Assembly (NCBI GenBank): GCA_024663395.1
Contig: JANFAH010000006.1
Coordinates: forward strand, 1,860,001 to 1,924,000
DNA: 64,000 nt
Direction of reading: 5' to 3'
Source: Pisolithus tinctorius
Lineage: Eukaryota > Basidiomycota > Agaricomycetes > Boletales > Pisolithaceae
Shown: one piece after another, positions 46,101 through 56,453 of the stretch
How the letters are laid out: the number at the start of each line of letters is the position of its first letter
Numbering within the stretch: the stretch's first letter is position 1
Translations under genes and position numbers: made by a program
The notes under the pieces: generated by a model
Database searches by the model: none
What the model was told of the DNA's origin: nothing
What the model saw: the letters and a program-made list of their open reading frames with translations, nothing else

Positions 46101-49100
46101 GCAAGGGCCCGACCGGTAAGTGGGAATGGCATGATCTGGTACCTAAGGACGTTAGGGAGGGCTTGAGTAAGACCGAAGCGAAACGGCAGTCGTAAGTATT
46201 GGAGTCAAGGTGCAAGCAAAGTCTGAGCTGCCCTTCGCAGTATAATATTCGAGCTTATTAAGGGCGAAATGGCATACGTCAAGGATTTGGAATCCATAGA
46301 AACGGTGAGCGCGACACCAGTCGTCCCTTGACTGCTCAGCTTATGATTGTAGATGTACATCCGGCCATTGCGGGATGCAGATTCCCCGATTATTCCCCGT
46401 GATAGATTGAACAGTTTCATCTCGGACGTCTACCACAATTCTTCCGAAATATATGCTCACCACAGGAGACTTCTCGATCAACTGCACGAGGTCCAACGCG
46501 AAGAGCATCCGACCATCAAGAGCGTTACTGCCCCACTGTTTGACGCCGCCCTGAACTTTAGGGATGCTTACATGGAGTACATCCCCAATTATCCGATTGC
46601 TGCTTACAGGATAGACGACGAATACGCCAACAATCCTGATTTCAAGGCATTCGTCGAGGTACGTTGCATGACAACGTTTTCAAGAGCTTTCATTCAGGTC
46701 GCTTCAGAAATGTGTCCGGCATCCCGACGCCCATCGCCTCGATATGAAGAACTTCATATACCGTCCGATCCCTCGCCTCCTGAGGTACGAGCTGTTACTC
46801 AAGAATATTCTGGAGGAAACGCCCGCTGGTCATGAGGATTGTGAAGCTATACCGGAAGTTCTTGAGATAATCAAGTCTATTGGGAAGGATACGGAGCCTG
46901 GTGTTCAGTCTGCGAAACAAAAGGTGCAATTATGGTGCTATAACGCCAACCTTGTATTCAAGACCGGAGAGTCAGTCGTGAGTACAGGTATCGTTGTTTA
47001 ATGACCGATGCTCAGAGTTTTCTTTCCTAGGATATGGATTTGCTGAATGAAAGTCGATCCCTCGTGCATGCCAGTAAACTTTTGCGCCAACCAGACACTG
47101 GCTTTGAGTGGAGCGGATGGACCGAGCTATTCGTTCTGCTTTTCGATAACTATTGTAACCGCATATCCAACTTCCTTGTGTGTCTTGCTTTGCTGATGAC
47201 TTGCTTACAGTGGTATTAACCAAACCTAAGGAGAAGGATGGGATTACTAAATACCACGTCAACCGGAGGGTAGGTTTGTTCTGAGTACATCCATCCAGAC
47301 CCCGCTAATCAACAATAGCCTATCCCATTGGATCTGTTGAACCTCGCCAGCTTTACTGATGCGCCAATTCAGAGAAGTACAAGTATATTGCGGCTCGGAC
47401 TTGGTGGCAATAAACACGCGGACGACCGTGGGACACCATCAGCCCCAGGAAGTGGCATGCCTGACAGTGCCGGAGATCCCCGTCTTCTCTATCCTTGCAC
47501 AATCCATTATAGCGGGAGACTTGGTGGACTGTATACCCTTTTTACAGAAAGCCAACAAGCCCGTAGTGAATGGAAGCAAAAACTGGAGGAGGCTCTTGGT
47601 CTGCGGAAGGTCGTGCAGGAGTCAAACAAAGTGTTTGAAATGGATCCCCTCAGTACCGACACCTTTTTCATTCCAACGTTGTCGGCAAGCAACACTGCTC
47701 CATCTTGGAACCACGAAAACGCTTTTACGGGAAAAGTTACCTGTTCTGTGCCATTCAGTATGCTTATCTTTGCCTATCGAAGTTGGGAATGCTCATGTAT
47801 AAATAGATACTCCGGATGGACGAGAGCTCGTCGCGATTGGTTGTGCAGAAGGGGTATGGATTGGATTCAGACACGATTCCAAATGTTAGTCTGTCGTTTT
47901 ACTACCGGGCCCGCTGCTGATCTTTGTCGGGTACAAAGCAATGCGTCGTGTGCTGCACTTAAAGATGGTGACGCAGTGCGCAATGTTGGAAGATTTCGGC
48001 ATGTTCCTGGTCCTAGCAGACAAGGTTAGCAAGGTTATTACTTTGGGAGTGCTACCTGGTAAATGTTGCCTTTGCGCAGGCACTTTTCGCGTATCACATA
48101 GAAGCCCTTGTGCCATCGTCACCTCAAAGTGCACATACTTCCCAAACTCCCCAAAGGGTCAATGGGACAAGGGACGTTCATTTCTTCAGTGTTGGCCAGC
48201 AAGGTGGTCGAACGCTGGTGATCTACATGAAGAAGAAAGGGGTGAGTTGTTTTCATTTGAAGATGTCACGATTTATTTCAGCTGGGAGCAGCTCGACAGC
48301 GTTTTCCGTGTGCTCGAACCTGTTGTGGAAAAGATTAATGAACGCACGAAGACACCTGCTTCCTTCACGTCCCGATTTGGTATACGGCCAGCGCGTTCAG
48401 AGTGGTTCCGCTTGTACAGGGTAAATTTAACTACCTTGCCACAACTGCCTCGACCTAACAGTGATCTAGGAATTCTTCCTACCATCAGAATCATTCGATT
48501 TGGTCTTCTTGAAAGCCAAAATTGCGATTCTTTGCACAAAAGGGTTCGAAATCATGGATCTCGCCGAGTATGCACGTTGCTGCGGAGAAATTGATATATA
48601 CGCTAACCTTTGTCTTGACCAGCTTCAAGAGTGTCACTATTCCTCTACGTGATGACGGCCACGAACGGCTCGCGAAACGGTGCGAATCATGCAAGCCCGT
48701 AGGGATGTTCCGCGTGGACAACGAGTTCTTACTTTGTTATGATGGTTTGTCCATTTCATGCTCTCCCGCTTTGGAGGTCTGACCCTTTCCAGAATTCGGC
48801 ATCTACGTGAACAAACACGGGAGCCCCAGTCGGTCTTCGGGTACGATTGAATGGGAAGGCACGGCGGAACGTGTTGCAATGCACTGGCCCTATATTCTTC
48901 TCTTCGACTCACGATTCATTGAGGTGCGGCAAGTATCTACTGGTCTTCTTGCCCAGATCATCCCTGGAAATGAAATCCGGTGCATCTGGGATGGGCGGGG
49001 GACGTCCAGCGGAGCTGCATCGACAAGCGGAGAAGGGCCCAAGCAGTCAATGAACCTCGAGCCACGAATACATGCGGTGGCCTCGGTGCCGGAGCCACCC

Positions 49101-49298
49101 CATGGACAACCTAGCCAGGGTGCTAGGGTGCGATCCGTCGCGCAACACGTGTTTGAATTGACGCCTACGGTTCCCCTCTATCCACCGGGACCACTTACCT
49201 CGCCTTCCAATTCAGCTTACTTCCCCCAGTCCAGTTCTCCGCCGCACTCGCCTAGCTTCGTACAGAATACATTGACACACTCCACGTCGTGGAGGTAA
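43107..49298 (+). CDS. Rom2-like Rho1 guanine nucleotide exchange factor (DEP, tandem DH, PH, CNH)
   Basis: The protein starts MSTLQPLARSPAPGDDDLQH. A long Ser/Pro-rich region follows, then a DEP domain (FSLLSHLAVRLRDKVPRGTH, YPRAFTGKDIV, RRIALQVARSLQQQ). Next are two successive DH-like regions. The first starts IIYRTISQEEQYIQDLD and continues IKPLRRATHIM, FGNILDLRECNKRL and VKHLLNRPPEHLQKYPLAL. The second starts IIFELIKGEMAYVKDLE and continues IRPLRDADSPII, FRDAYMEYIPNYP, KCVRHPDAHRLDMKNF and RPIPRLLRYELLLKNIL. A PH region follows (GWTELFVLLFDNYLVLTKP), then a CNH domain (GRELVAIGCAEGVWIGF, LRRVLHLKMVTQCAML). The last exon adds a Ser/Pro tail ending TLTHSTSWR. Rom2 proteins activate Rho1 in the cell wall integrity pathway at the plasma membrane. 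About 15 introns of 45-65 nt are needed. The second DH is the better conserved and probably the catalytic one. Confidence 0.88.
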
Positions 49299-49676
49299 AC
49301 AGTGCATTCACTCAGCCTTTTCATCATTTCCCGTGCCATGTAGTATACTACGCTGCTCGTTCAGTTGCTCTGTGTCCCAGCTTGAGAAGTATCGTTTACA
49401 TAATTTGTACATCTTGTAGTCAATGAATCTTTTCGCACTGGCGCCGCCGACGTGGCTGCTGGACAGTCACTTCCCTCCATCGTGTGTGCCACCGTTCATT
49501 TTCCAATTTGAGGTAAATGGATATTATCTTATGTCTTATGATTCACGAACAGGGATCTGGCTACATGAATGTGTACCCTAACGTATACACGGAACCGCAA
49601 AGGCGATACGATACATGCCTACAATCGACAACCTGAGAAAAATGTGGCGATTGCCAGAAATGCAATATACAGTCGA
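49299..49676. other. Spacer between convergent genes
   Basis: About 0.38 kb holding the 3' ends of the RhoGEF gene (+) and the second permease (-). No further feature is recognised. Confidence 0.5.
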
Positions 49677-52580
49677 TTAGAACAGGACCGCCGCGACCTT
49701 CTCCCAGAAGGTTGTTGGGGGAATTTCTGGACTTTCTGTCTCTTCTGGCGTAGGAATTCCCTAAAAACAAGTATATCAATATCAGTCCATGCTCCTCAAA
49801 CCGAAATGGTTGGAGTGGCAAACAAGGGGTCGGCAAAATATATCCCACATGGGAGGAAAGAATAACTTACGGTGACAAAGTCCATCTCCTCAGGCTTCCA
49901 CACTTTAGTGCGTCTAGTGATTTTCCAGAACAAATAGAGACCAGCAAAGATTGGGATGTTGATATCTACGTTTGATAACGGGAGGATGGGTGCCGTTAAA
50001 AGACGAGATGTGGCAAAGACGCGAAACTTACACGCGGTGAGGAAACCTGCAGCATTGAAGGACCAGAAAACCTCAAACCCATTAATTAGAATGAAGATAA
50101 TGCACCACGTCAGGCCCCACATCGCGAGGCCAGGCTGGAGATTGATAAGGGGATCGTGAGCTGATGGTATTGATACCCACGTGTCATACCACACACCTGC
50201 AGAGGATTCCAGTAGTGGAGGCGCTCTTTGCGATCGATACCCTGAGCACTTAAGCCTCTACCTGCACACTTGTGAGCCGATTTCTATATGGTGAATGGCA
50301 TGGTCCTCACGGAAGAAGAGGTACGTGAGATTGATAGAGCCCCATGTGAAGAAGCCACCAATGGTCGTCAAGCTCACCAGCCAGCTGCGGACAGCAATTA
50401 GCTCGTTAGTCTCTGTATAGAAAGTACTCACTTGAAGACAGTCTCCGAACCAGACGAGACGTTCATAAGTGATAAGAACCCAAACACACTAGTGAAGCCG
50501 ATTGCAACTATCGGGAGACCGCTTGCCGTGCAGCGAGCGAAGATACGGGGAGCCTGGCCGCGAAGAGAAAGTCCATAAAGGATGCGCGACGAGCAGAATA
50601 AGAATGAATTGGATGCGGAGAAGGCACTGGTCAGGACACCGGCGTTGATGATGCTGGGAAGGACTAAAGGCGACAATCAGCAGCGTGGTGAACTCGCTCA
50701 AGTGAAGACCCACCCTTGATACCAGCCCGAGTCATCGCGATGACATACGGAGACTCCGCAGCATTACCAGTAGCTAATACAACACATTGAACATATATTT
50801 GGGATAAACCCATCGAACTCACATTGCAGAAGCTCGGGATCATTGTAGGGAACAATGAGTCCAGTGACGAAAATTCCCAGAATCTGCCATGCTTCATTAC
50901 CAAATACCGCGATGGAGGGAAGACAGTACCACTTACGTAGAAAATGCAGATTCGGTAAAAGACACGACGGACAGCCTTGGCAATGTTACGGCGAGGGTTT
51001 TCTGTCTCAGAGGCAGCACTGCAAACGGTCAGATCATGGAATAACCATAAATACGGCGCATCACACACACGGCGACTAGCTCCATTCCCTGGAAAGAAAA
51101 TCCTGCTTGTACAAGTACAGAAAGGATCCCGAGGAAGCGATCGAGGCCAATGTGGTTCGGTTCAAGCCCAGCACCAGCAAGCACACCAGGGTTCTTCCAG
51201 TACTACAACGTCCTTAGCACTGTTTTTTTAACGCAAGACAGAGTGCGTTGGACTAACTTGGAATCCAAGCCGCTGGTGGTTTGGCGCGCCGCCCAGGTCG
51301 ATGACGAGGCCCAGGAGAATAAGACCGGTAATCATGGTTACTGGCGCCTGTTGGTACGAGAAAAATAGAAGGCGACAAGGACACTCACGTTTAATCAAGG
51401 CAAAGCCGAATTCCGCTGGAAAGAGCATTGGGTTGAGACGTGGTCGTGACACTGCAGCTCCGGTCCCCCTTACCTTCTCCAAACCACCTAGAGACGTGCG
51501 ACGACTTAGATTTCCTGACATGTAATGAGTGTTTGGAGCACACCTGACTCCGAAAATGTTAATGAGAATGACCAGGCAAGTGATGACTGTCGTATAGATC
51601 GCTACATGTTTGGGCTGGAAAAAAATGAGCATTCTCTGAGGTGAGATCGTTGAATGTTATTCACGTTATTGTCCCAGAATGTAATAAGGAGTTGAGCACC
51701 GGTAACTTCTACGGGCACACTCATTCTATGCTATGTTGAGAATTACAAGCCAACGTAAGCGCGTAGGAACTCACAAGTTTGTCTACAGTGCAATGTTCAG
51801 CACGACTAGCGATTCATCTTAGAAAAGAGTACCCACGTAGTAGTAGTTCTAAGTGCGGATTTTCAACCACGGCCAAGGGTGAGTTGATGGTGAGGCAGAA
51901 TAACGAGGTGACATACCCAGCCAACCTATATTGTCAGAAGTCAGGCAATGATCAAAGGGCAATCTACAAAAAGCATACAGCAAAACCAAAAGCAGGGTCG
52001 ACCCATCTTGCAGCTAGCAAAAAAAGTAAATGATCCATGTATGCAGGGAAATGAGTGTTGAAACATACCATAATGCGGGAAGGTACCGGAAATGGGGGCG
52101 TGGCAGGCCATCTCGCCGATGGAGCATAACGAGCTGGAAAAAAATTAGAGGTCAGATAGTGGGATGGATTAACATGAACTCCACTTACGAATAAGCCACA
52201 GTTCCTACGAGCGCATAGGCAATGAGAGCACCGACAGGCCCAGCACCACTGAGGGCTTTCCCTGAGCCAAGGAACAGACCGGTTCCAAGAGTACCAGCAA
52301 TCTAGAAACGTCAGGGGTATGGACGGAGGTGATGACAGGGTGCTACATACGGCTATCCTGAGGTCGGGAAACGAGAAATAAACAGGGGGAAGCGGAAAGG
52401 GGAAGAAACATACATTTGTACATGACGCTGCTTTAGACGGCGTTGAACAAGATCGATGGAGGCAACGTCGAATTTATGTTCAGAGCCGGCGATGACAGGT
52501 TGAAGGTTGACATCGACGCCGAACTTCTCAAGGCTAGCTCCACCTGAGTGATCATCTTTCTGCTGACTCTGTGCGGACAT
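49677..52580 (-). CDS. Amino acid permease, paralog of the 37.9 kb gene
   Basis: The N-terminal exon MSAQSQQKDDHSGGASLEKF... ends RRLKQRHVQM. It is followed by the same 7-nt exon IA (52351-52357), AGTLGTGLFLGSGKALSGAG-type helices, SLCSIGEMACHAPISGTFPH, AARWVDPAFGFA, VGW (9 nt, 51917-51925), NYYY (12 nt, 51837-51848), an 8-nt exon (51775-51782), VPVEVTGAQLL, VNIFGVR, LGGAPNHQRLGF, AASETENPRRNIAKAVRRVF, NAGVLTSAFSASNSFLFCSS, and FVTGIPTPEETESPEIPP with the end WEKVAAVLF. It is a 12-segment APC-type amino acid transporter of the plasma membrane. Protein similarity to the gene at 37909 is strong throughout, with the same intron positions, so they are paralogs. A G-rich tract lies just upstream of the start. 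Confidence 0.85.
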
Positions 52581-52611
52581 CGTGTATGCCCGCAGAGGTT
52601 ACTGGAAAGGT

Positions 52612-52648
52612 GGGGAAGGGGGGGCTGAGAGGGGGGGGAGGGGGGGGG
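52612..52648 (+). promoter_or_regulatory. G-tract cluster (G-quadruplex candidate) upstream of the permease
   Basis: Four guanine runs of 4, 7, 8 and 9 bases (52612-52615, 52618-52624, 52631-52638, 52640-52648) lie on the + strand, 32-68 bp before the start codon of the minus-strand permease. The permease sense strand and leader RNA are therefore C-rich here. The spacing fits an intramolecular quadruplex on the template strand. Confidence 0.65.
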
Positions 52649-54785
52649 ACAAAGAACGGCATCCGGTTGCCTTTGTAGTGCCATTTTCTAGTAGAGGAGT
52701 GGAGATGGGGCCTTGGTAGAGCACATGGCAGCCGTTCCTGTATGATCGTTGAACATTCTTATCAGAGATGGAGATTCCACGGTCCAACCGTAGCCCACGG
52801 GAAATGGAAATTGGAGCATACATAAATCCGGATCGAGCACTGCGGCCAACTTCAAAAAAGCTGGCACCGCCATTTATCCCTGGATACACCGGAGAAGTAC
52901 ACGTTCAGAAGCCTTGTGGAACTTTTAGACGGGCCTTGCGCATTGATCACAAACGGGTACTATTGTGACCGACCGTCTGTGCAGTACGATGCTAACGTAC
53001 TTACCCCTCGTTTTCAACGTTGACGTTAACCCTTGTCGAGCCTCGTGCGCCGTCACCCCAGCACGTCCTCTGGTAGCAGCTGACCCCAAAGTAATACTGC
53101 ACTTTCACGGTATACGGCCATTTCTTTGTGCCCGTTTCATTTCATGACTTTCATCCACTTCTAACGCCCCCGAGATGAAAATTCCTTCAGGATCAGTTGT
53201 TCCTTCACGACGACTCCGCTTGTATGTAAGTCCAGCAGCGGCTCAGCGTCCAAGAATTCAAGTTCATCAGATCCAGCTCCACGGTATGACAGCTTATCAG
53301 ATGTTTCAAACCGTTCCTCGGCACGGGTCCAGGAACTTGATCAACGAGTACAATGTTGCAACTCTCACTAGCTCGGAGAGCCCAGGGTCGAGATAACAAT
53401 TTTTGTCAGGGACCCGGTGGCAACGTTGACTCTCGCGCCACAGCTCGTCACAAGATACACCCTAAACTGCTATGTACTATTCCCTGAATTGGCCTTCGAA
53501 ACGCAGCTCCAATTTTGCTACCTGCACAGTACAGTCACTGCACGGCCAGCTTATTCGGAAACCGTTCGCCGGATTTTCACACTGCTAGCTCTCACGTATT
53601 CCAAATAATTTCGCACAGCAGGTGCGGATATATATTTTTACCGCGGTGGTACGGCGTATGCTGTCTAGGTAGCATGAATTACTTCTGATCATACGTTTCT
53701 CATCTCCCCTTCAGGCACAGCATTGACTTGCAGGTAACGGGTGTGCAAACTTACATAAAAGTCGCGCCCATTTCACTCCTCCCCAAATATGGCGGTGATT
53801 ATCACCATCGTCCGCAGTTTGGCCAATCTGCAAAAGTAACTGACCTTTCATGCTTCTGAGATCGTTTCTGCCAATACAGACTTACTTATCCCGCTTCCCT
53901 CTCTTGTCCATGAAGGTTTTCTCCACAACTGTGGTCTCGCCTAGAGAAGCTGTCAATGCTTGAAGAGCATTGAATGTTATGACCATGATCATAAATATGT
54001 CCTGATCTCTGGGGGACGTGGTCCGGTGCGCGCACTCGAACCAGGACGCGACCACGTTATTTGCCGGGGTTACGTCTAAACCACCAGCTCTTGCTTGAGG
54101 TAAGTTCATGGTTACTATGTACACAATGTCTGTAAATAGCAGCCAATCTCCACGAACAAGTTCGGTGGTCCGGATACTGAGATATAATACTTGTCGCAAC
54201 AGGCTCGACTGAACCGGGGTGTCAGCTCTTCCGTGTATCGGATAGATGACACCTCTGACTGTAGACCAGCGATCTTTAGAGACGTCTTCAACTGACTGAC
54301 ACGCGGTAATGTACAATACTACCTTTTCCTGAGATTTACACTCCTGCGAACGCAACTGCCGGTGATGCTAGAGTTGGACAAATCTTGTAAAGACAGCTGG
54401 CATCCAACATCGCGTAGCACTGGTCTCGAACCAGACATGCTATGAGAGCACACGGGCCACACCCTCGGAATCCTCTGTAGTCTGTGGCGTGGCCGAAGGG
54501 AGCCCACAGGTGAGCATCTGGCCTTCATCACACACTAGTAGCACACAAGGATCAGACTCCATATAGCTACTGAGCACTGAGTGGCATAGATAGTAGATGA
54601 ACAATGATTTGGAGCTGATTTTCACAAAGATAGACATGTCTCGGGGCGGATAACAAATGACAAGGCTGGAGATGTACCAACCGGGCAGTATATACATGTC
54701 CGAAATGTGGAAAGTCATTCTACTTAGCAGCCAGACCAGATATACTTCCTACAAACATCGTGATGACTGAATAGCAAAAAATACA
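52649..54785. other. Gene-poor interval, no supportable gene
   Basis: About 2.1 kb. Minus-strand frames at 53882-54355 and 54319-54718 have partly protein-like composition (for example LVRGDWLLFTDIVYIVTMNL) but no recognisable domain, start or splice structure. They could be a short unknown gene or relic. The right part is the 3' flank of the HNH gene. Confidence 0.4.
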
Positions 54786-56010
54786 TCAGACTGGAATAGC
54801 ATGCATCGAAGACAATGTTGCTTCCTGCAAAAGCTCTGCTGACCCTCCATCCTCTGACAAGGCACGAGCATCTTCCATGCATCCAAATATTTTTTCGATA
54901 TATCTACCTGCACTGAAGACATGGGCAATTTTGGCACAGCAGCATGAATAGAGAGGTAAGTTGGGCTAGGAAGAGGAAGGTTCTTCGGATCTGCGGTTGA
55001 GAATGTCACATACTTCGGGTACTGGGAAATAAGCCAGTCACAAATTCCTCTAAGTTTATATTTGTTGGGTTCCTCTTATGATGTGAGGTCCTTGTTCAGA
55101 TGCCAAAGACAAAAGGAGAGAAAATATGGTGCAAACCGTTGCAGTGAACCAGAATCCATAACCAACCGAAATGGACACGAAGCGATTTTTCCATTGTCAC
55201 TATGTTTTCCAATCGATGTATATTGGGACCATTGAGCTCCTTCCATAGTCCCAAGTAACCAAAGCATTCAAGGGCCCCCCAAGCGGAGGCAGCATATGTC
55301 ACCTAGAACAATGATTAACAATGAAGGACTTGGTTGAGTGAAAAATCAACTTCGGTCGAGTCTGGTGTGATATTCGCGTTGGTAAACTCTGGAAAGATGT
55401 GAACACACTGAGTGAACCCTCCCTCCACTCCTTCACACATAATCTTCATTTTCATCTCTTTGTTGCACATGACAGCGTCCCAATCATACACCTTCGTAAC
55501 AGGACACTGAAAGTTGGCTCTAACAAGAGCCTATTTGGGACATACATATGTAAGACAACGTGTCTAGATTATGTAAAAGGTGATGATACAAACATGTGTT
55601 TTAGCGGTTCGATGATCTTGAGGTGCCTCTTGCAGCATACACTCTATCAGCTTTGTGACATTACCAGAGGAGTGTGGTGATAGGGAAGACAAAAACGACG
55701 GCAATTGTCCTTCGTTAGACTTAAGTATGCCACGAGTAAAAGCCACTGAGGACGTACACGATCGAATGAAGAAATCATAATAGAACTCCCCTAACTGGAG
55801 TAGTTTGTCTTGCTGACTGTTGGTTGTTATGATCCCCCTGACAAATGGTTTGATGTCGCGAACAGGAAAATGATGAAAGAGATAGCCAAGGATTCTACAG
55901 TGAATCAAGTGCTTCTAAGTCTTTTCCCAATTTGAATGCTCCAATCAAAGTCACGGCGCTAGTTGTAGCTGCTGGCGATCTCGTGGATAGCCTTATATCC
56001 TGGGAAGCAT
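54786..56010 (-). CDS. HNH-nuclease-domain protein of Agaricomycete type
   Basis: Reading the minus strand: a helical N-terminal part (VRGIITTNSQQDKLLQLGEF, FYYDFFIRSC), LIECMLQEAPQDHRTAKT, then ALVRANFQCPVTKVYDWDAV with the HNH-type Cys pattern. Next comes FTQCVHIFPEF with the conserved His, then WGALECFGYLGLWKELNG, NIHRLENIVTME, HFGWLWFWFT, NLPLPSPTYLSIHAA and ARALSEDGGSAELLQEATLS, ending MHAIPV. This domain order is that of the large Agaricomycete HNH family (often annotated HNH nuclease). Function is unknown; nuclease activity would be a family guess. The second HNH motif residues look present but the C..C spacing is degenerate. The start lies upstream of 55908 and was not fixed. Some middle exons (around 55020-55080) read poorly, so partial decay is possible. 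Confidence 0.55.
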
Positions 56011-56054
56011 GATGCACCGAATCCGGGTCTAGGGGTCCATTAGTTATTATGGTA

Positions 56055-56285
56055 GTAACTCCTCACACTGATGGCTCGACGCTCATGCATATGCATCACG
56101 CCTCACTTCTCTCTGAGAGCAGACGCTCCGCTGTCACGCCCCGGCACGGTGCCTAGTTACACGACCGATAACGGCTTCATGACGGGCAAGTTAGTAACTC
56201 CTCACACTGATAACTCGATGTCATGCCTGACGTCTCTCGTGCCTGGTTGCGTAACTGATAACGACTTCACGACGGAGATCTGAAA
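56055..56285 (+). repeat. Imperfect tandem repeat, about 139-bp period
   Basis: GTAACTCCTCACACTGAT occurs at 56055 and again at 56194. Each is followed at a similar distance by a GTGCCT.GTT....A.CGATAACG.CTTCA.GACGG block (about 56150 and 56240). The second copy is incomplete. It lies between the HNH gene and the GPATCH1-like gene. Confidence 0.7.
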
Positions 56286-56453
56286 AACGCTGATGCCGGC
56301 GCAAAGGCATCACGGAGTCGAAGTGATATGAAGTAGTCTCCTGCTACAAGTATGCAGCTATGCTATAGATCAAGGGAAGACAGTCGTTCCTCAAATGCGT
56401 AGTAAATGTTAGGCGGTAGGAATGCTCAATGCTTTCAGAGGCCAGTGGCTGGG

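Noticed and set aside
52768..52968. 66-codon + strand frame containing FIPGYTGEV, reminiscent of the FAM166-type IPGYTG motif
   Set aside because: Only one short motif matches, in a gene-poor interval, with no further family features; probably chance.
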